Shown: positions 7,922 through 20,118, numbered from the stretch's first letter. The stretch is DNA of 64,000 nt from Rhodopseudomonas palustris JSC-3b (GCA_000504425.1 KI632513.1:3162606-3226605), one strand, 5' to 3'. Numbers and translations: made by a program. Notes: a model not told the origin generated them from the letters alone.

Positions 7922-9127
7922 TTACGCGCCAAAACTCTTGGGCGAACCGGCGACCGGCTGGCTGCCGCCGGAGGCAACGCGCATCACCGCCAGGCCGCGT
8001 TCATTGCTGCCATCGGAGCGGAACCGGAACAGACCGTCGATGCCGGCAAAGCCCGACGGGTTGGTGAGCACATCCGCGGTAAAGCGCGCGCCTTGCGTGC
8101 GCGCCAGCGCCGCCACCAACGCCACCGCGTCATAGGCCAGCGTCGCGGTGCGCACCGGCTCCTGGCCGAATTTGGCACGATAACGCCCGGCAAAGGCGCG
8201 GAAGCCGGTCGGGTCCGGCGCCGCATACAGCCCGCCCTGCAGCGGCTGGCTGCCGAACACCCGCGGATTGTCCCACAGCCCGGTGCCGATCAACTGCACC
8301 CGGCTAAGATCAGCGCCGCTCGCGGTCAGCGCCTCGGCGATGCCGGCCAGCGCCTCGCCATCATCGGCGAGCATCAAGGTGTCGGCCGAAGCCAGTGCCT
8401 GCGCGATGGTGCGCGCCGGGCCGTTGCGATCGGCGCCATATTTTTCAAAAGCGACGATCCGGCCGCGGCGGCGGCTGACCGCCTGTTTGAAAGCGCCCTC
8501 GACCACATTGCCATAGGCGTTTTCCGGCAGCAGCGCCGCGAAGGAGCGTTTGCTGATCGAACCGGCGTAATCGACGATGCGGTTGACATCGGATTCCGGC
8601 AGAAAACTGAGCAGATAGACGCCGCGCCCAGCGACGCTGGAGTCGGTCGAGAACGCGATCAGCGGCACGTTGCGCGCCCGCGCCGGCTGCGCGGCGGCCG
8701 GCACCGATTGCGCAAACAGCGGCCCCAAAATGATCTCGGCGCCTTCGTCGAGCGCCTGTTGCGCGCCCTGCTGCGCGCCTTGCGGGCTGCCGCCATCATC
8801 CTTGACCAGCAACTGGATGTTGGGGTTTTGGAATTCGGCGAGCGCGAGCTCCGCGGCATGCTTCATCGATTGCGCGGCAACGCCGGCATTGCCGGAGGCC
8901 GACAGCGGCAGGATCAGCCCGACCCGCACCTGGCCGGTGCCAAGCGCGGTGCCCGCCTGCGGGGCGCCGGCCGGCTCGGACGATTGGCCCGATGAGGAGA
9001 ATGGATTGGTCAAACTCTGCTGCACGCCAGCACAGGCGCTGAGCAGCGGCGCGCCCAGCAGCAAACTCACTGCAGCCCGGCGTGTTGGCTGTAAGCTGCG
9101 TTGTTGTGAGTCGTGCTGTTCTGCCAT
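7922..9127 (-). CDS. Penicillin-binding protein activator (LpoA-like lipoprotein)
   Basis: A 401-residue lipoprotein. The N-terminus has a basic start, a hydrophobic run and the lipobox LLSAC (Cys about residue 32). A Pro/Gly-rich linker precedes a periplasmic-binding-protein-like domain (VRVGLILPLSASGNAGVAAQSMKHAAELAL... to VALVAALARTQGARF), the fold of the LpoA C-terminal domain. By family, it would stimulate a class A penicillin-binding protein from the membrane side. It is divergent from rsmI, and in E. coli lpoA is also beside rsmI and yraN. It lacks the TPR N-domain of E. coli LpoA. Start chosen at ATG 9127 because GGAAGAG lies just upstream; a GTG at 9139 is possible. Confidence 0.8.
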   Translation of the reverse strand: MAEQHDSQQRSLQPTRRAAVSLLLGAPLLSACAGVQQSLTNPFSSSGQSSEPAGAPQAGTALGTGQVRVGLILPLSASGNAGVAAQSMKHAAELALAEFQNPNIQLLVKDDGGSPQGAQQGAQQALDEGAEIILGPLFAQSVPAAAQPARARNVPLIAFSTDSSVAGRGVYLLSFLPESDVNRIVDYAGSISKRSFAALLPENAYGNVVEGAFKQAVSRRRGRIVAFEKYGADRNGPARTIAQALASADTLMLADDGEALAGIAEALTASGADLSRVQLIGTGLWDNPRVFGSQPLQGGLYAAPDPTGFRAFAGRYRAKFGQEPVRTATLAYDAVALVAALARTQGARFTADVLTNPSGFAGIDGLFRFRSDGSNERGLAVMRVASGGSQPVAGSPKSFGA

Positions 9128-9286
9128 GATCTCTTCCACCGATCCGACCGGCGGGATCGGACTTCACTTCCGGACGTTCGCCGCCATTGAGCCACCGCGC
9201 CGAAGAATGGTTAACTAGGACAAAAGGTTTATGCCGAGCCGCGGGATCGTGCAATTCCCCCGACCGTTTCGACCCTACCCGCGAGA

Positions 9287-10237
9287 ATGACACCGATGCG
9301 CAGCGCCCCCGCGATTCACGACACCACCGATCAGCCAGCCGACCGCGGCTTTCTGATCGCGGGCCAGCGCGTGAAGGCGCCGAAAATCGCGCCGGGCCTG
9401 TATCTGGTCGCGACCCCGATCGGCAATCTCGGCGACATCACCTTGCGGGCGCTGGAAACGCTGGCCGCGGCCGATTGCATCGCCTGCGAAGACACCCGCG
9501 TGACGCGCCGCCTGACCGAGCGCTATGGCATCGAGGCGAAACTGCTGCCCTATCATGAGCACAACGCCGCGCAGGCGCGGCCGAAAATCCTGGACAAGCT
9601 CAGCCAGGGGCTGGCGATCGCCTTGGTGTCCGATGCCGGCACGCCGTTGATTTCCGATCCCGGCTTCAAGCTGGTGCGTGAGGTGTGTGCCGCGGGCCTT
9701 TCGGTGCACGCGCTGCCGGGACCATCCTCGGTGCTGACCGCGCTGACGGTGGCGGCGCTGCCGACCAATCAGTTTTTCTTCGAGGGCTTTCTGCCGTCGA
9801 AACAGGGCGCCCGCCGCGCGCGTGCCGGCGAATTGGCGCGGATCGGCGCCACCTTGGTGCTGTTTGAATCGGGCAACCGGATCGAGGAGGCGCTGCACGA
9901 CCTCGCCGCGGCGATGGGCGAGCGCGAAGCCGCGATCTGCCGCGAATTGACCAAGCTGCATGAGGAAGTGCGGCGCGGGCCGCTGCACGAGCTTGCCGCG
10001 ATCGCAGGCGAGCTCGAAACCCGCGGCGAATTCGTGCTGGTGATCGGACCGCCGCCCGCCGACAGCCAGCTGGTCAGCGCCAGCGATCTCGACCGGCTGC
10101 TCACCGACATGCTGCAACAGACCAGCGTCAAGGATGCGGTGGCGCAGGCCGCCGAACTATCCGGCCGGCCGCGGCGCGAGGTCTATGCCCGCGCGCTGGA
10201 GCTGACCAAACAGAGCGCCGCCGATGGCGAGCACTGA
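9287..10237 (+). CDS. rsmI: 16S rRNA (cytidine1402-2'-O)-methyltransferase RsmI
   Basis: RsmI (316 aa) methylates the 2'-OH of C1402 in the 16S decoding centre using SAM. The tetrapyrrole-methylase fold is evident: [44 protein letters not shown] and the [13 protein letters not shown] loop. A short C-terminal helical HTH-like domain follows (residues 250-310). The N-terminal extension of about 35 residues before [13 protein letters not shown] is longer than in E. coli; ATG at 9296 is an alternative start. The 3' end overlaps yraN by 14 bp, so the two are translationally linked. Confidence 0.95.
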   Translation: MTPMRSAPAIHDTTDQPADRGFLIAGQRVKAPKIAPGLYLVATPIGNLGDITLRALETLAAADCIACEDTRVTRRLTERYGIEAKLLPYHEHNAAQARPKILDKLSQGLAIALVSDAGTPLISDPGFKLVREVCAAGLSVHALPGPSSVLTALTVAALPTNQFFFEGFLPSKQGARRARAGELARIGATLVLFESGNRIEEALHDLAAAMGEREAAICRELTKLHEEVRRGPLHELAAIAGELETRGEFVLVIGPPPADSQLVSASDLDRLLTDMLQQTSVKDAVAQAAELSGRPRREVYARALELTKQSAADGEH

Positions 10238-10613
10238 GCGCATCGCGCCCGACCCGGAACGGGTGGCAGCGTTCCACACCGGCGTTTCGGCCGAGGCGCG
10301 CGCGGCGGCTGTTCTGACCGAGCAGGGCTATCGAATTCTGGCGCAGCGCTTTCGCACCCGGCAGGGCGAGATCGATCTGATCGCGGCCAAACCTGGCCTG
10401 GTCGCCTTTGTCGAAGTCAAAGCCCGTGCCGGGCTCGATGAGGCGGCCTATGCGGTGACGCCGCGCCAGCAGCAGCGCATCATCGCCGCCGCGTCGCTGT
10501 GGCTGGCAACGCATCCCGAGCACGCCACCGATGAGCTGCGCTTTGACGCCGTGCTGATCGCGCCGCGGTCATCGCCCCGTCATATCACCGCGGCATTCGA
10601 CGCCAGCCCCTAG
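10224..10613 (+). CDS. yraN: YraN family protein (UPF0102, restriction-endonuclease-like fold)
   Basis: A 129-residue cytoplasmic protein of the UPF0102 family. It contains the nuclease-fold pattern GEIDLIA...FVEVKAR (residues about 49-69), the E-D-ExK arrangement of PD-(D/E)XK enzymes, after an [17 protein letters not shown] helix. The family is often linked to Holliday-junction or DNA-end processing but its function is not established. It overlaps the rsmI 3' end by 14 bp, the same pairing seen widely in bacteria, and precedes gshB. Confidence 0.9.
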   Translation: MASTERIAPDPERVAAFHTGVSAEARAAAVLTEQGYRILAQRFRTRQGEIDLIAAKPGLVAFVEVKARAGLDEAAYAVTPRQQQRIIAAASLWLATHPEHATDELRFDAVLIAPRSSPRHITAAFDASP

Positions 10614-10658
10614 CTGGCGCTGTTGTTCTTGAGTTCTCAATCACTGGAAAAACGCGCA

Positions 10659-11600
10659 ATGAGTTTGAACGTCCTGGTCCAGATGGACCCCATCGACCGC
10701 ATCAATATCGCCGGCGATTCGACCTTTGCGTTGCTCCTTGAAGCGCAGCAGCGCGGTCATCGGCTGAGCTACACCACGCCCGACCGGGTGTCGCTGCACG
10801 GCACCGACGTGGTCGCCGCGGTCGATCCGCTCACGGTGCGCGATCAGAAGGGCGATCACTTCACGCTCGGCGAGCGTCACCGCGCCCATTTGCGCAGCTT
10901 CGACGTGGTGCTGCTGCGCCAGGACCCGCCGTTCGACCTCGCTTACATCACCAGCACCCATCTGCTGCAACGCGTCCATCCGGACACGCTGGTGGTGAAC
11001 GATCCCGCCAGCGTCCGCAACGCGCCGGAAAAGCTGTTCGTGATGGATTTCGCCGAGCTGATGCCGCCGACGCTGATCTCGCGCGACCGCGACGAGATCA
11101 ATGCCTTCCGCGAAACCCATGGCGCGGTGGTGATGAAGCCGCTGCACGGCCATGGCGGCGCCGCGGTGTTCCGCGTGCTGCCGCAGGATATGAATTTCGG
11201 CTCGCTGTTCGACATGTTCGCGGTCACGTTCCGCGAACCCTGGGTGATCCAGCGCTTCCTGCCCGAGGTGAAGCATGGCGATAAGCGCATCATTCTGATC
11301 GATGGTGAGTTCGCTGGCGCCGTCAATCGTGTGCCTGCAGCGGACGATCTGCGTTCCAACATGGTACGCGGCGGCGGCGCGCAGGCGACTGATCTGAGTG
11401 CACGGGAGCGCGAGATTTGCGCACGGCTCGGACCCGAACTGCGCGCGCGCGGGCTGATTTTCGTCGGCATCGACGTGATTGACGGTTATCTCACCGAAAT
11501 CAACGTCACTTCGCCGACCGGCATCCGCGCCATTGCACGGCTCGGCGGCCCGGACATCGCCGCGCGGTTCTGGGGCACGATCGAAGCCAAGCGGGCGTGA
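10659..11600 (+). CDS. gshB: Glutathione synthetase
   Basis: GshB (313 aa) ligates glycine to gamma-glutamylcysteine with ATP, the second step of glutathione synthesis. The start [21 protein letters not shown] is the family N-terminus (MDPI, GDSTFAL). The ATP-grasp domain shows [16 protein letters not shown], the [13 protein letters not shown] strand, the VRGGG loop and the C-terminal [20 protein letters not shown] with its metal-binding Glu and Asn. A TTG upstream (10623) is in frame but gives a poor N-terminus. It sits 45 bp after yraN, 131 bp before luxR. Confidence 0.96.
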   Translation: MSLNVLVQMDPIDRINIAGDSTFALLLEAQQRGHRLSYTTPDRVSLHGTDVVAAVDPLTVRDQKGDHFTLGERHRAHLRSFDVVLLRQDPPFDLAYITSTHLLQRVHPDTLVVNDPASVRNAPEKLFVMDFAELMPPTLISRDRDEINAFRETHGAVVMKPLHGHGGAAVFRVLPQDMNFGSLFDMFAVTFREPWVIQRFLPEVKHGDKRIILIDGEFAGAVNRVPAADDLRSNMVRGGGAQATDLSAREREICARLGPELRARGLIFVGIDVIDGYLTEINVTSPTGIRAIARLGGPDIAARFWGTIEAKRA

Positions 11601-11731
11601 ACCACGGCAACCCGCGACTAGGCGTTGAGTCCATGGCCTCGTTCGCCGATCTGTTGACTTGTCAGATTACTAAGCCGCGCGCAAAGATAAGATGTTCCTG
11701 ACAGCAGACGTCCACGGAGGGACCGGCAACG

Positions 11732-13450
<1,719 letters not shown>

Positions 13451-13564
13451 ACGCCGCAGCCGAGGCGCCGCGGTGCCCGATGGCCGCGGCGCCCGCTCTG
13501 TTCATGACCTGTTCTTGCGCAACCCAAGGTTACACGTTAGCCTTGCTGCACGGGGAGCGGCGCC

Positions 13565-15103
13565 ATGGTGCAGCGGGTCACGACGGTTGCGTTCGAGGGT
13601 ATTGAAGCGAGGGCTGTCGATGTCCAGGTGCAGGTCGCACCGGGATTGCCGGCGTTTTACGTGGTCGGTCTTGCCGACAAGGCGGTGTCCGAGGCGCGCG
13701 AGCGGGTTCGTTCGGCGCTGATCGCTTCCGGCCTGGCGCTGCCGGCGCGGCGCATCACCGTCAATCTGGCGCCTGCTGATCTGCCCAAGGAAGGCAGCCA
13801 TTACGATCTGCCGATCGCGCTCGGGCTGATGGCGGCGATCGGCGCGATCCCGGCCGATGCGCTGGCCGGCTACACCGTGCTCGGCGAACTCGGCCTTGAT
13901 GGCTCGATTGCCGCGGTCGCCGGGGTGCTGCCGGCGGCGATGGCCGCCAATGCCCGCGACGAGGGCCTGATCTGTCCTGCGGCGTGCGGCGCCGAAGCCG
14001 CCTGGGCCAGCCCCGATCTGCCGATCATCGCCGCCAGCTCGCTGATCCAGATCGCCAATCATTTCAAAGGCACCCAGCTGCTGAGCCGGCCGCAGCCGCG
14101 CGTGCACAGCCTTGATGCCAGCGCGCTCGACCTGCGCGACATCAAGGGCCAGGAGAGCGCCAAGCGCGCTTTGGAGATCGCCGCCGCCGGCGGGCACCAT
14201 TTACTGATGATCGGAGCGCCTGGGGCTGGCAAATCGATGCTGGCGGCACGGCTGCCCTCGATCCTGCCGCCGCTGACGCCGGCCGAGCTGCTCGAAGTGT
14301 CGATGATCGCCTCGGTCGCCGGCGAAATCCGCGACGGTGCGCTGACCGCGCGCCGGCCGTTTCGGGCACCGCATCATAGCGCCAGCATGGCGGCGCTGAC
14401 CGGCGGCGGTCTGCGCGCCCGGCCGGGCGAGATCTCGCTGGCGCATCAAGGCGTGTTGTTCCTGGACGAGCTGCCGGAATTCGACCCGCGCGTGCTGGAT
14501 GCGCTGCGCCAGCCTTTGGAGAACGGCGAGGTCGCGATCGCGCGTGCCAATCACCGCGTCACCTATCCGGCGCGCTTCATGCTGGTGGCGGCGATGAATC
14601 CCTGCCGCTGCGGCCGCGCCTATGAAGCGGGCTATGCCTGCAAGCGCGGCCGGGTCGAGCGCTGTACCGCCGATTATCAGGGCCGGATCTCAGGGCCGCT
14701 GATGGATCGCATCGATTTGCGCATCGAAGTGCCGGCGGTGTCGGCGGCCGATCTGATCCTGCCGCCGCCCGCCGAGGGCTCGGCCGAGGTCGCAGCCCGG
14801 GTCGCCGCCGCGCGCGACCGGCAGCGACAGCGCTATGCCCAGGCCGGCGTGCCGCAGATCCGCACCAATGCCGAGGCACCGGCCGCGGTGCTGGAACAGG
14901 TGGCGCAGCTCGACAATGCCGGACAGACGCTGCTGCGCGAAGCGGCGGAAACCATGCAGCTGTCGGCGCGCGGCTATCATCGCGTGCTGCGGGTGGCGCG
15001 CACGCTCGCCGATCTCGACGGCGCGGCCGCGATCAGCCGGCTGCATCTCGCCGAAGCTCTGTCCTACCGGGCGCTGGCCGAGGATTTTCAGCGCGCAGCG
15101 TGA
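13565..15103 (+). CDS. comM: YifB/ComM family Mg-chelatase-like AAA+ ATPase
   Basis: A 512-residue AAA+ protein. ComM is a hexameric helicase that promotes branch migration during natural transformation and recombination. An N-terminal Lon-like ChlI domain (residues 1-165, VQRVTTVAFEGIEARAVDVQVQVAPGLP) is followed by the AAA core with Walker A GAPGAGKSML, Walker B HQGVLFLDELPEF, and the zinc-like CxCG...C cluster NPCRCGRAYEAGYACKRG. A C-terminal Mg_chelatase_C domain ends with the LADLDGAAAI...HLAEAL sequence. Length is the family norm. It stands 114 bp after the luxI block on the same strand; whether quorum sensing affects it is not shown. Confidence 0.93.
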   Translation: MVQRVTTVAFEGIEARAVDVQVQVAPGLPAFYVVGLADKAVSEARERVRSALIASGLALPARRITVNLAPADLPKEGSHYDLPIALGLMAAIGAIPADALAGYTVLGELGLDGSIAAVAGVLPAAMAANARDEGLICPAACGAEAAWASPDLPIIAASSLIQIANHFKGTQLLSRPQPRVHSLDASALDLRDIKGQESAKRALEIAAAGGHHLLMIGAPGAGKSMLAARLPSILPPLTPAELLEVSMIASVAGEIRDGALTARRPFRAPHHSASMAALTGGGLRARPGEISLAHQGVLFLDELPEFDPRVLDALRQPLENGEVAIARANHRVTYPARFMLVAAMNPCRCGRAYEAGYACKRGRVERCTADYQGRISGPLMDRIDLRIEVPAVSAADLILPPPAEGSAEVAARVAAARDRQRQRYAQAGVPQIRTNAEAPAAVLEQVAQLDNAGQTLLREAAETMQLSARGYHRVLRVARTLADLDGAAAISRLHLAEALSYRALAEDFQRAA

Positions 15104-15301
15104 CTCGTGCGGGCATCGGTGCAACTGCTGCCCGGCACAGCCGGCCGGCGCGGCTTTAAGCCTCGATCAACCCTGTGACCAAGAGCCGGGGCATCCGGCC
15201 GCCGATCTCAAACTCTTTGCAAGGTTGCTTCCGCAAAGTGCCACGGCGTGACTGCGCGGACCTTCAACATGCGCGGCAGCAATCTTTGATGGGGTGGCAG
15301 G

Positions 15302-17557
15302 GTGAGCGGACATCAACAATCAGCAGCGGCGCGCGCCGGGGCAGCGTCGCCGCCGCGCCGCGGCATTGGCGCCATTGTCCGGGGTGGCTTCAGTTTCTGT
15401 TTCGGCTTTGCCGCGGCCTATGCGCTGCTGCGCATCGAACCGCTGCTGGCGGGCGAGCAGGCCGAAGCTCTGGCGATCGGCGCGGGTTTGCTCGGCGGCT
15501 GGTGCTCGACCGTAATCGTGGTGCTGACCGGCGAAGTGTCGCGGCTGCGCCGCTCCGATGCTGAACTCAGCGCGCGCAATGAAGCGCTCGCCGATCGCAA
15601 TTGGGAGCTGGAGGAAGCCGCGCACCGCGCCAGCACCGTTCTCGATTCCCAAGGCGATCTGATCGTGCTGCGCGACAGTGAGCAGCGCATCCGGCTCGCC
15701 AATGATGCGTTTTGCGCCATGGCCGGCCAGCCGCGCGAAGCGCTGATCGGCCATCGCTTTGCCTTCAACGTGCTCGATCACGGCGCCGATTTTATCGAAG
15801 CCGACGGCACCCGCGTCTATGATCAGAAGATCGCCACCCAAAACGGCGCGCGCTGGATTTCCTGGCGCGAGGGCTGGGTGCGCTCCGATGCCGGCGAACC
15901 GGCCGAGCTGCAATGCGTCGGCCGCGACGTCACCGATCGGATTAACACCGAACGGGCGCTCGCCGAAGCGCGCGATCTCGCCTGCGCTGCTAACCGCGCC
16001 AAATCGCGCTTTCTGGCGATGGCCTCGCACGAAATCCGCACGCCGCTCAACGGCATCATCGGCATGAGCGGGCTGCTACTCGACACGGGCCTGACCGCAG
16101 AGCAGACCACTTACGTCAAAGCGATCAAGACCTCGGGCGATGCTCTGTCGTCGCTGATCGAGGAGCTGCTCGATTACTCCAAGATCGAGGCGGGCAAGAT
16201 CGACCTTGATCTGCGGCCGTTCGCGCTGACCGCGCTGATCGAAGACATCGCCGAATTGCTGGCGCCGCGCGCCCAGGCACGCGAGCTGGAAATCGCCACC
16301 TATGTCGACGAACGGCTGCCGGCCCAGGTGGTGGGCGACGCCGCGCGGCTGCGCCAGGTGCTGCTCAATCTCGCCGGCAACGCCATCAAATTCACCGAGA
16401 CCGGCGGCGTCGCGCTGATCGTCGAACCGGGCTTGATGCCCGACGAAGTGCGCTTTCTGGTGCGCGACACCGGCATCGGCATCGCGCCCGAAGCGCAGGC
16501 CCGCATCTTCAATGACTTTGAACAGGCCGACGCCCAGACCGCGCGCAACTATGGCGGCACCGGGCTCGGGCTCAGCATCAGCGATCGGATCATCAAGCGC
16601 ATGGGCGGCCGCATCGAGCTGCAGAGCCAGCCCGGCGACGGCGCGACCTTTGAAGTCACCATCGAACTGCCCGCAGCCGAAGGCGACGCCGCGACCGCCT
16701 CGCCGTTCACGGCGCCCGAACTCGACAATCAGGCGGTGATGCTGGTCGGCCGCAACACCATTGAAGCGTCGCTGATCGCGCGCCGCCTCGAGCGCTGGGG
16801 CGCGCATACTTGTACGGTGGTTGATCCCGACGTCGCAGCGGCGCTGCTGCCGGAACGACCCTGGCATGCGCTGCTGATCGACCGCGCCATTGGTGCTGCT
16901 GAAGTTGCGGCGCTGGCGGCTGCCGCGCGCCATCACGCCACCCATCGCATCGTGATGCTGACGCCGACCGAACGCCATGAACTGCAAACCATGGACGCCG
17001 CGCTGACCGGCTATCTGGTCAAGCCGCTGCGCGCTGCCTCGCTTGCCGCCCGGCTGGCGCTGCCGACCGCAGACGCGCCCGGCATTGCCAGCGACGACGG
17101 CAATGACAACGGCGCGGACGCCGATCGCCGCGTTGCTGGCGCGGCGCCAAGCGGGCTGTCGATCCTGGTCGCCGAAGATAACGAGATCAACGCGCTACTG
17201 ATGCGCTCGCTGCTGACCCGCCTCGGCCATCGCGTGGTGATCAGCACCGATGGCGAACAGGCGTTTGATGCCTGGATTGCCGCGGTGTCGGCCGGTACGC
17301 CCTATGACGTGATCCTGATGGATCTGCAGATGCCGCGGCTCGATGGCATCGAAGCCAGCAAACGAATCCGCGCTGGCGAAATCGCGCGCGGCGCGGCCCG
17401 TACCCCGATCTTTGCGCTCACCGCCAATACGCTTGGTGACGAACGCACCGCTTGCGACGAAGCGGGCATGGATGGCTTTTTGATCAAGCCGCTTGATCGC
17501 GACAAGCTCGACGAAGCGCTCGCCAGCATCGTCGCCGGCCGCTGCCTGGCGGCGTAA
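15302..17557 (+). CDS. Hybrid sensor histidine kinase with two receiver modules (GTG start)
   Basis: A 751-residue membrane kinase. Two hydrophobic segments lie at about residues 23-42 and 52-76, followed by a coiled coil (SRLRRSDAELSARNEALADRN), a PAS domain (about 105-215), the H-box SHEIRTPLNGIIGMSG with phospho-acceptor His near 242, and an ATPase domain (N-box NLAGNAIKFTE, G1 DTGIGI, G2 GGTGLGLSI). Next is a receiver-like module (about 480-595) that looks degenerate, then a complete receiver (LVAEDNEINALLMRSLL, acceptor Asp in VILMDLQMPRLDG, Lys in FLIKPLD). No Hpt domain or cognate regulator is adjacent, so the phosphate target is unknown. The start is GTG with GGTGGCAGG just upstream. 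Confidence 0.9.
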   Translation: MSGHQQSAAARAGAASPPRRGIGAIVRGGFSFCFGFAAAYALLRIEPLLAGEQAEALAIGAGLLGGWCSTVIVVLTGEVSRLRRSDAELSARNEALADRNWELEEAAHRASTVLDSQGDLIVLRDSEQRIRLANDAFCAMAGQPREALIGHRFAFNVLDHGADFIEADGTRVYDQKIATQNGARWISWREGWVRSDAGEPAELQCVGRDVTDRINTERALAEARDLACAANRAKSRFLAMASHEIRTPLNGIIGMSGLLLDTGLTAEQTTYVKAIKTSGDALSSLIEELLDYSKIEAGKIDLDLRPFALTALIEDIAELLAPRAQARELEIATYVDERLPAQVVGDAARLRQVLLNLAGNAIKFTETGGVALIVEPGLMPDEVRFLVRDTGIGIAPEAQARIFNDFEQADAQTARNYGGTGLGLSISDRIIKRMGGRIELQSQPGDGATFEVTIELPAAEGDAATASPFTAPELDNQAVMLVGRNTIEASLIARRLERWGAHTCTVVDPDVAAALLPERPWHALLIDRAIGAAEVAALAAAARHHATHRIVMLTPTERHELQTMDAALTGYLVKPLRAASLAARLALPTADAPGIASDDGNDNGADADRRVAGAAPSGLSILVAEDNEINALLMRSLLTRLGHRVVISTDGEQAFDAWIAAVSAGTPYDVILMDLQMPRLDGIEASKRIRAGEIARGAARTPIFALTANTLGDERTACDEAGMDGFLIKPLDRDKLDEALASIVAGRCLAA

Positions 17558-17704
17558 CCCACAGCACAGCAGCGGCGCTGTCATGCCGCTGCGGCGCCCC
17601 CGTCACATCGCGGCAATCTGCCGGTCATACGCCTGTAGGATCGGCGTGATTGTTGACATCTAAAGACCGCACACGATTCGTTCATTGGCGGTCGCGAGGA
17701 TGTC

Positions 17705-18658
17705 ATGCAGCGCAATCCCACGGAACGCTCGTCGCCGCGCCTGATGCAATTGCTGACGCCGGAAGCTGCCGGCGCGATCGCCGCGACGGCGATCACCTGG
17801 CTGAAAGCGCCGCCTTATCTGCCGCACGGCCGCAAGTCAGCGCCGCGCCCGCTGTCACTGCCCTCGGCCTCGCTCGGCAAAATGGGCAATCTCGAAGCGC
17901 GGCTCGCCACCGAGAAGCGCGACGTGCGCCACGCCCAAAAACTGCGCTACAGAGTATTTTACAAAGACGGCGGCGCGATCGCCGATGCCGCGACTTTGCT
18001 GGCGCGGCGCGACAAGGATGCGTTCGACAAGATTTGCGACCACGTGCTGGTGGTCGATCACGCCGGCAAGCCGACCATGAGCGGCAAGCCGCCGGTGGTT
18101 GGTACCTATCGGCTGCTGCCGCAGGCGATCGCCGATCGCCATGGCGGCTTCTATACCGAGAGCGAATTCGAGATCGGCAACCTGATCGCGCGCCACCCGG
18201 AGTCGCGCTTTCTTGAGCTTGGCCGCTCCTGCGTGCTGCCGCGCTACCGCAACAAGCGCACCGTCGAACTACTGTGGCAGGGCATCTGGAATTATGTCCG
18301 TCAGCAGCAGGTCGATGTGATGTTCGGTTGCGCCAGCTTTGAAGGCACCGATCCGGACAAGCTGGCGCTGCCGCTGTCGTTTCTGCACAACTACGCCTCC
18401 GCTCCGCCGGAGTGGAACGCGCGCGCACAAGCATCGCGTTATGTCGACATGAACCGGATGCCGAAAGAGGCGATCACGCCCAAGGCGGCGATGCAGCAAC
18501 TGCCGCCGCTGATCAAGGGTTATCTGCGGCTCGGCGCCATGATCGGCGAGGGCGCGGTGATCGACTATCAGTTCGGCACCACCGACGTGTTGATCGTGCT
18601 GCCGGTCGCCGCGATCAAGGGCCGCTACATCGAACACTTCTCGACCGAGGCGGCCTAG
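17705..18658 (+). CDS. olsB: L-ornithine N-alpha-acyltransferase (ornithine lipid synthesis)
   Basis: OlsB (317 aa) transfers a 3-hydroxyacyl chain from acyl-ACP to ornithine, the first step of phosphorus-free ornithine lipids in the membrane. The GNAT-like domain runs from about residue 60 (NLEARLATEKRDVRHAQKLRYRVFY) with the diagnostic FLELGRSCVLPRYRNKRTVELLWQGI and the MFGCASFEGTDP stretch. A 50-residue basic, amphipathic N-terminus may aid membrane contact. GAGGA stands 7 bases before the ATG. olsA, the second-step acyltransferase, is not adjacent. It is convergent with coaA with only 28 bp between them. Confidence 0.85.
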   Translation: MQRNPTERSSPRLMQLLTPEAAGAIAATAITWLKAPPYLPHGRKSAPRPLSLPSASLGKMGNLEARLATEKRDVRHAQKLRYRVFYKDGGAIADAATLLARRDKDAFDKICDHVLVVDHAGKPTMSGKPPVVGTYRLLPQAIADRHGGFYTESEFEIGNLIARHPESRFLELGRSCVLPRYRNKRTVELLWQGIWNYVRQQQVDVMFGCASFEGTDPDKLALPLSFLHNYASAPPEWNARAQASRYVDMNRMPKEAITPKAAMQQLPPLIKGYLRLGAMIGEGAVIDYQFGTTDVLIVLPVAAIKGRYIEHFSTEAA

Positions 18659-18686
18659 CTTCGTATCAGTAGTCGTGAAGGCACAA

Positions 18687-19643
18687 CTACAGCCGGCGCA
18701 GCGCCACGGTTTCGACCACGTGGTCGGGACCCTTTTTCAGGATCAGCGTGGCGCGCGGCCTTGTCGGCAGAATGTTCTCTTCGAGATTGGCGAGGTTGGT
18801 GCGTTCCCAGATCGCCAGCGCAGTCGCAGTCGCTTCTTCGTCGGACAACGGCGCGTAGCGATGGAAATAGGAGCGCGGATCAAGAAACGCGGTGTCGCGC
18901 AGCGCCAGAAAGCGCTTCACATACCATTCGCGCAGCACCGGCTCCTCGGCGTCGATATAGACCGAGAAGTCGAAGAAGTCCGACACCACCGGCACCGCTT
19001 TGCCATGGCGCGGCAGCTTGCCGGTTTGCAGCACATTGACGCCTTCGACGATCAGGATGTCCGGCCGATCGACCGTGACATATGATTTCGGCACGATGTC
19101 GTAGGTGAGATGCGAATAGACCGGCGCCTGCACCCGGCGGCGGCCGGCCTTGATGTCGCTCAGAAATGACAGCAGCCGCGGCAGATCATAGCTTTCCGGA
19201 AAGCCCTTCTTCTGCATCAGGCCCTGTTGTTCGAGCACCGCGTTCGGATACAGAAAACCGTCGGTGGTAATCAGATCGACCTTCGGCCGCGGCGACCAGC
19301 GCGTCAGCAGCGCCTGCAGCACGCGCGCGGTGGTGGATTTGCCGACCGCCACCGAACCGGCAACGCCGATAATATACGGCATCTTGCGATCGGCGATGCC
19401 GAGAAAGCGGCGCTGCGCGTAGTACAATTGCTGAGTAGCGGCAACGTAGATCGACAATAGCCGCGACAGCGGCAGATAGATGTCCCCGACCTCCTGCAGA
19501 TCGAGCCGGTCGTGCATCGAGCGCAGCTGCGCGATCTCATCGGCCGCGAGCGTCATCGGCGTATCGTCGCGCAGCTTGGCCCACTGCGCGCGTGAGAACA
19601 CCCGGTAGGGATTGTACTTGTGATGATCTGCCCGAGCGTCCAT
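18687..19643 (-). CDS. coaA: Type I pantothenate kinase
   Basis: CoaA (318 aa) phosphorylates pantothenate, the committed step of coenzyme A synthesis. The P-loop [14 protein letters not shown] (about residues 95-108), [13 protein letters not shown], and the pantothenate-binding YDIVPKSY and VEGVNVLQ motifs identify the CoA-feedback-inhibited type I enzyme. It lies at the 3' end of the leftward histidine block, 96 bp after hisE, an arrangement common in this order; cotranscription is likely but not proven. Confidence 0.96.
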   Translation of the reverse strand: MDARADHHKYNPYRVFSRAQWAKLRDDTPMTLAADEIAQLRSMHDRLDLQEVGDIYLPLSRLLSIYVAATQQLYYAQRRFLGIADRKMPYIIGVAGSVAVGKSTTARVLQALLTRWSPRPKVDLITTDGFLYPNAVLEQQGLMQKKGFPESYDLPRLLSFLSDIKAGRRRVQAPVYSHLTYDIVPKSYVTVDRPDILIVEGVNVLQTGKLPRHGKAVPVVSDFFDFSVYIDAEEPVLREWYVKRFLALRDTAFLDPRSYFHRYAPLSDEEATATALAIWERTNLANLEENILPTRPRATLILKKGPDHVVETVALRRL

Positions 19644-19739
19644 GCGGTATTCCTCAAATTGATCGCGTCATTGCGCGCGCGTTTATTATTGTTGGAGCGG
19701 CCGGCGTTTGAACGGTGCCGGCCGTAGTCTCGTCAAAAG

Positions 19740-20063
19740 TTAGTCGCGCTTACGCGACGCTTTTTCTTCCAGTCCCGACATCGAAGTGCGCTGCGCCAGC
19801 GTCGCTTCGACCTCTTCGATGGTGATGCCGCGCGATTTCAGCAGCACCAAAAGGTGAAACAGCACGTCGGCGCTTTCGGCGATCAGATGATTGCGGTCAT
19901 TCTCGACCGCGGCGATCACCGCTTCCACCGCCTCTTCGCCGAACTTCTTGGCGCAGTGTTCGGCGCCCTTGTCCAGCAGCTTGCGGGTGTAGGAACCATC
20001 GCCGCCCGAGGCGGCGCGGGTATCGATGATGCCAGCCAGATCGTGAATGGTGAAACGGGTCAT
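19740..20063 (-). CDS. hisE: Phosphoribosyl-ATP pyrophosphatase
   Basis: HisE (107 aa) hydrolyses phosphoribosyl-ATP to phosphoribosyl-AMP, the second step of histidine synthesis. The MazG-like helical fold shows its metal-binding residues in KKFGEEAVEAVIAA and AESADVLFHLLVLLKSRGI. It is a stand-alone HisE with no HisI fusion, and hisI is not in this window. The start at ATG 20063 (MTRFTIHDLAGII) is favoured over 20075. It follows hisF by 55 bp on the same strand. Confidence 0.95.
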   Translation of the reverse strand: MTRFTIHDLAGIIDTRAASGGDGSYTRKLLDKGAEHCAKKFGEEAVEAVIAAVENDRNHLIAESADVLFHLLVLLKSRGITIEEVEATLAQRTSMSGLEEKASRKRD

Positions 20064-20118
20064 TGGTGCTCTCAAAAATTGCTTTGAGTAATGGCGTGCC
20101 GCGATTGCAGCGCAGCAA

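Noticed and set aside
11655-11710. A second lux box in front of luxR (TGTCAG ... CTGACA)
   Set aside because: The half-sites are about 35 bp apart, too far for a LuxR-type operator.
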